Shown here: positions 61,547-64,000 of the stretch, in pieces | How the letters are laid out: every line of letters starts with the position of its first letter | How positions within the stretch are numbered: position 1 is the first letter of the stretch | DNA from: Paralvinella palmiformis | Lineage: Eukaryota; Annelida; Polychaeta; Terebellida; Alvinellidae | Direction: 5' to 3' | Assembly: GCA_025642065.1 (NCBI GenBank) | Contig: JAODUP010000115.1 | Coordinates: 564,501 to 628,500 of the forward strand | Length of the DNA: 64,000 nt | Notes under the pieces: generated by a model | The model's input: the letters and a program-made list of their open reading frames with translations, nothing else | The model's database searches: none | Told to the model about the DNA's origin: nothing | Program-made: the position numbers and the translations under genes

Positions 61547-62760
61547 CTATTCGTAAAAAATGTATCAGGACATTATTCATTTATTAATATTATCTTTAAA
61601 TAATCATTTTTTTTCATGCATGTGTGGGAGATTTGGAAAGTTTGTTTATGTTATGCTATTAAAAAGTACTCTAGCCATGGTTTATTATGAGATACATTTA
61701 TATTAACAATCAACTACTGATAAAATAATATCATTCTAATTGTGAAGTTTTAATTGGTACAAGAAAAATTCCCCTCACTTTTAATTCATTCCGTTTTGAT
61801 ATGGCTTCATCAAAATCAAACTTGTAGGACCTTCTTCAACTTTTATAGCCATTAGTTTTATTGCCATATAGATATATGGATCACAAAGTTGCCATGACTC
61901 AATTATGTACAGAATCAAGATTCTATATGATTCTATATTTTCTCAAGAGAGCATTAGTTGTAATTATTCTATTCTAAACTATTATTCTTTAGAGCTTCAG
62001 TAGAAGCACAAATTTGTACGGATCAACATATCATTCTTTGTGACATTTTGTAATAATTTGACTGGCATCCTGAGCTAGGAGTTTGAACTAATTACAGAGA
62101 TGCTAAGAGATTTCCTCATTATTATTCAGCCAATCACATTCTTCCTTCTATATGGAATGCTAAACAACAGCACATGGATAATTAGTATGTGGCCAATGAT
62201 GTTACTCATTCAATAAAACCTTTGGCAAAACTACATGCGATGGACTTGGCTGTAACACTGAAATCACTGATTTTCTCATATTGTTCTTTAGTTATATGTA
62301 TGAATGAATATTTTTGTCAGTGACTGAAATAGTGATATTTACCCATTGCTGAAAAGGCTGCATTGTTGATATTGGCAGACTAATATTGGTTTGGAGAACT
62401 GGCATGTAGCTTCGATGTCTTAGATTTCATTTTTATTATATCGTTTTTGTTACCACCCTCATCTTAGGACCCATGATTTTCTCACCAAATTTACGCTGGT
62501 CACAAAATTGTTCTATTCTGACCATCCCAAAACCGAATTCTGTTTTAAAACAGAACGTTTCACATATCATGCAATTTTTTAAATATTGTATGTATAAATA
62601 TTCCATTTTGCAATTTTACAATTATACTAGATTCAGGGCATATAATTGGATACATCATTTTCCAACCAGTAAATTTGAATATATATTTATGCATCATACC
62701 ACCTCTATAATACTGTCTGTCTGCATAGTTAGTTGACTAAAAGACCTGAAGTATTGGGTA
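60631..62760. other. probable G-alpha intron, simple repeats only
   Basis: AT-rich DNA with (AC)n at about 61035-61070 and 61499-61545. I found no exon with the GAGESGKS P-loop in either strand here, so the 5' exons are likely beyond the right edge. Confidence 0.5.
61499..61545. repeat. (AC)n microsatellite
   Basis: 47 bp of uninterrupted AC, the longest pure CA run in the window. Confidence 0.95.
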
Positions 62761-62767
62761 TTTGGAA

Positions 62768-62960
62768 CTAAACAATTTCTGCTTGGAATTCTTTGACGAG
62801 ATCAATAGCTGTTGTATGTCCTATGAACTCAAATCCAAGATAACTTATAATGAATTTGTTACAATATCTCCACTGATATATCTCACAATGAAAACCATTA
62901 ATTTGCTCTTCCAGCGATGGTCTTGTTTGGAGACTATTCAAAGTTAATAACATAACAAGC
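62768..62960 (-). pseudogene. possible transposase-derived fragment
   Basis: The minus-strand frame includes RPSLEEQINGFHCEIYQWR and FIISYLGFEFIGHTTAIDL followed by VKEFQAEI. The motif YLGxEFIGHxTAxDL recalls the N-terminal domain of hAT-like zinc-finger proteins (DUF4371-type). Short, no flanking support. Confidence 0.4.
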
Positions 62961-63141
62961 CTATGCTTTGATGGCATTGATCTACCTTTCTTTGAAGTAA
63001 GGAGTCATGTCAAAACAGTCTATCTTGGTGGAACTGAATAGATCACCTATCTTAGTAATCTTACTCTAAGACAAGTGAGAGAGCACACATTTGATGATCT
63101 AAATTACCTTTGAATGTATAGATTTATAATGTTCTGCACCT

Positions 63142-63291
63142 TTGCATTGATGATTGATGTTTTACAGCCACCTTTGTGCACATGGTAGGCCAAACAGGCC
63201 AAGCGACCTCCAAGGGTAATGAAGCGAAGTCAAAGATGAAACAACCTTCAGATATGCCCACGTCAAGATTTGAACTCAGGTGGCAGTGCCC
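63142..63291 (-). mobile_element. tRNA-derived SINE, copy 3 (head-truncated)
   Basis: The same body and ATCAATCATCAATGC-type end as the copies at 7296 and 9663, on the minus strand, with the B box region present but the A box lost. TTCTGCACCT occurs at both borders (63132-63141 and near 63292), a probable target duplication. Confidence 0.75.
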
Positions 63292-63589
63292 TTCTGCACC
63301 TGTGGGATAATGTTGTCAATTGCAGAAGGTTGTTAACTAGGAGGAGGTGCAGGTACATGCAGATGATCTCCATTACCAACATCATCACTGTTATCAGAAA
63401 TAGAACATCACCCAAGTGATTCAGTAAGCCACCGGAAGCTTTGTTTAATGATAATCCATTTGTTAATACAGTGCCTTCTGATTTTTGTATCTAAATCCAT
63501 TAAAGTTATTGTGCGCCCTCATTGAAGACAAGCTAAGGATTTAATAAGGAGTAATAATTTTGATTGACTCCTTACATGATGATCAGATT

Positions 63590-64000
63590 GTTGAGGTCCC
63601 ATTAATGGTATGTTGCCTGAATGTTCAATCCTTGAAGTATAAAGCCATGGCTGTGGCTGATTATGTTATATCACAAGATATTGATGTATTAGCACTTACT
63701 GAAAAGTGGCTTGGAACTGACACTGATCAGCTCAACATAAATGAGTTGATTCCTGTAGGTTGCGAGTTTAATCATATTCCTCATAAAGTGGCAGACAGGG
63801 TCAGGGTGATAAGCCACAAATCTGGACTGGCTGTGACAGTGAGTAAGTCAGAAACAATGGAGATATATACCCATTTTGAAAATATGGACTATACCATAAA
63901 TATAGATAAAATTACAGTTACAATTTCTATTATACAACGTCCCGCTCTTTCTAAACAAAAAATGGCTTTAGAAACTAATTGTTCTTTGATGAATGGTCTA
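63590..64000 (+). mobile_element. LINE endonuclease domain, cut by window end
   Basis: The plus-strand frame reads VCCLNVQSLKYKAMAVADYV, SQDIDVLALTEKWLGTDTDQ, GCEFNHIPHK and KSGLAVTVSK. This is the apurinic-type endonuclease of CR1/L2-like LINEs (NxxS at the start, LALTExW as the Glu motif). The frame is open to the last base, so the copy may be fairly young. The rest lies outside the window. Confidence 0.85.

Noticed and set aside
1..64000. CRISPR arrays, bacterial operons, riboswitches or rRNA
   Set aside because: None seen. The intron-bearing genes and SINE/LINE content show an animal genome.

Overview
This is a eukaryotic, animal-type genomic window. It is AT-rich, has long introns with GT-AG splice sites, dense CA/TA/GATA microsatellites, tRNA-derived SINEs, several CR1/L2-like LINE fragments and decayed DNA transposons. 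There are no bacterial-style operons, CRISPR arrays or intact autonomous elements. The gene families and repeat types suggest a bilaterian invertebrate, possibly a marine lophotrochozoan such as a mollusc, but the sequence does not prove the taxon.

Three protein-coding genes can be reconstructed exon by exon. (1) ZNF598, the collided-ribosome E3 ubiquitin ligase, lies on the minus strand in six coding exons between 2184 and 19129. All splice phases agree and predict 1058 residues. (2) A synaptogyrin (four-pass synaptic-vesicle tetraspan protein) lies on the plus strand in four coding exons between 19541 and 36913, predicting 238 residues. The two start codons are only about 410 bp apart, head to head, around a palindromic CRE (TGACGTCA), so a shared bidirectional promoter is likely. 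(3) The 3' part of a divergent heterotrimeric G-protein alpha subunit lies on the minus strand between 54870 and about 60630. Its P-loop exon(s) are not seen and probably lie beyond the right edge. It has the catalytic Arg, the switch II DVGGQ and the NKxD motif, an unusual C-terminus ending LVQLW, and an apparent one-base frameshift before switch I.

The rest is repeat-rich. The ZNF598 introns hold a LINE, a decayed ZBED5/GTF2IRD2-like hAT transposase gene that itself carries a nested hAT-type MITE and a SINE with perfect 15-bp target duplications, a Tc1/mariner relic, and two copies of a TA-flanked MITE. The synaptogyrin introns hold a hAT relic with a perfect 8-bp target duplication, degenerate tandem repeats and a LINE tail. 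Between synaptogyrin and the G-alpha gene (36.9-54.9 kb) there are microsatellite-rich DNA, two LINE 3' ends, a decayed multi-pass membrane protein (possibly TRP-like) at 47.5-48.5 kb, a TIR-bounded element in a (TA)n tract, and a striking 32-bp-arm hairpin. The G-alpha introns hold a pogo-like transposase relic. The right edge carries a SINE fragment and the endonuclease start of a LINE that runs off the window.
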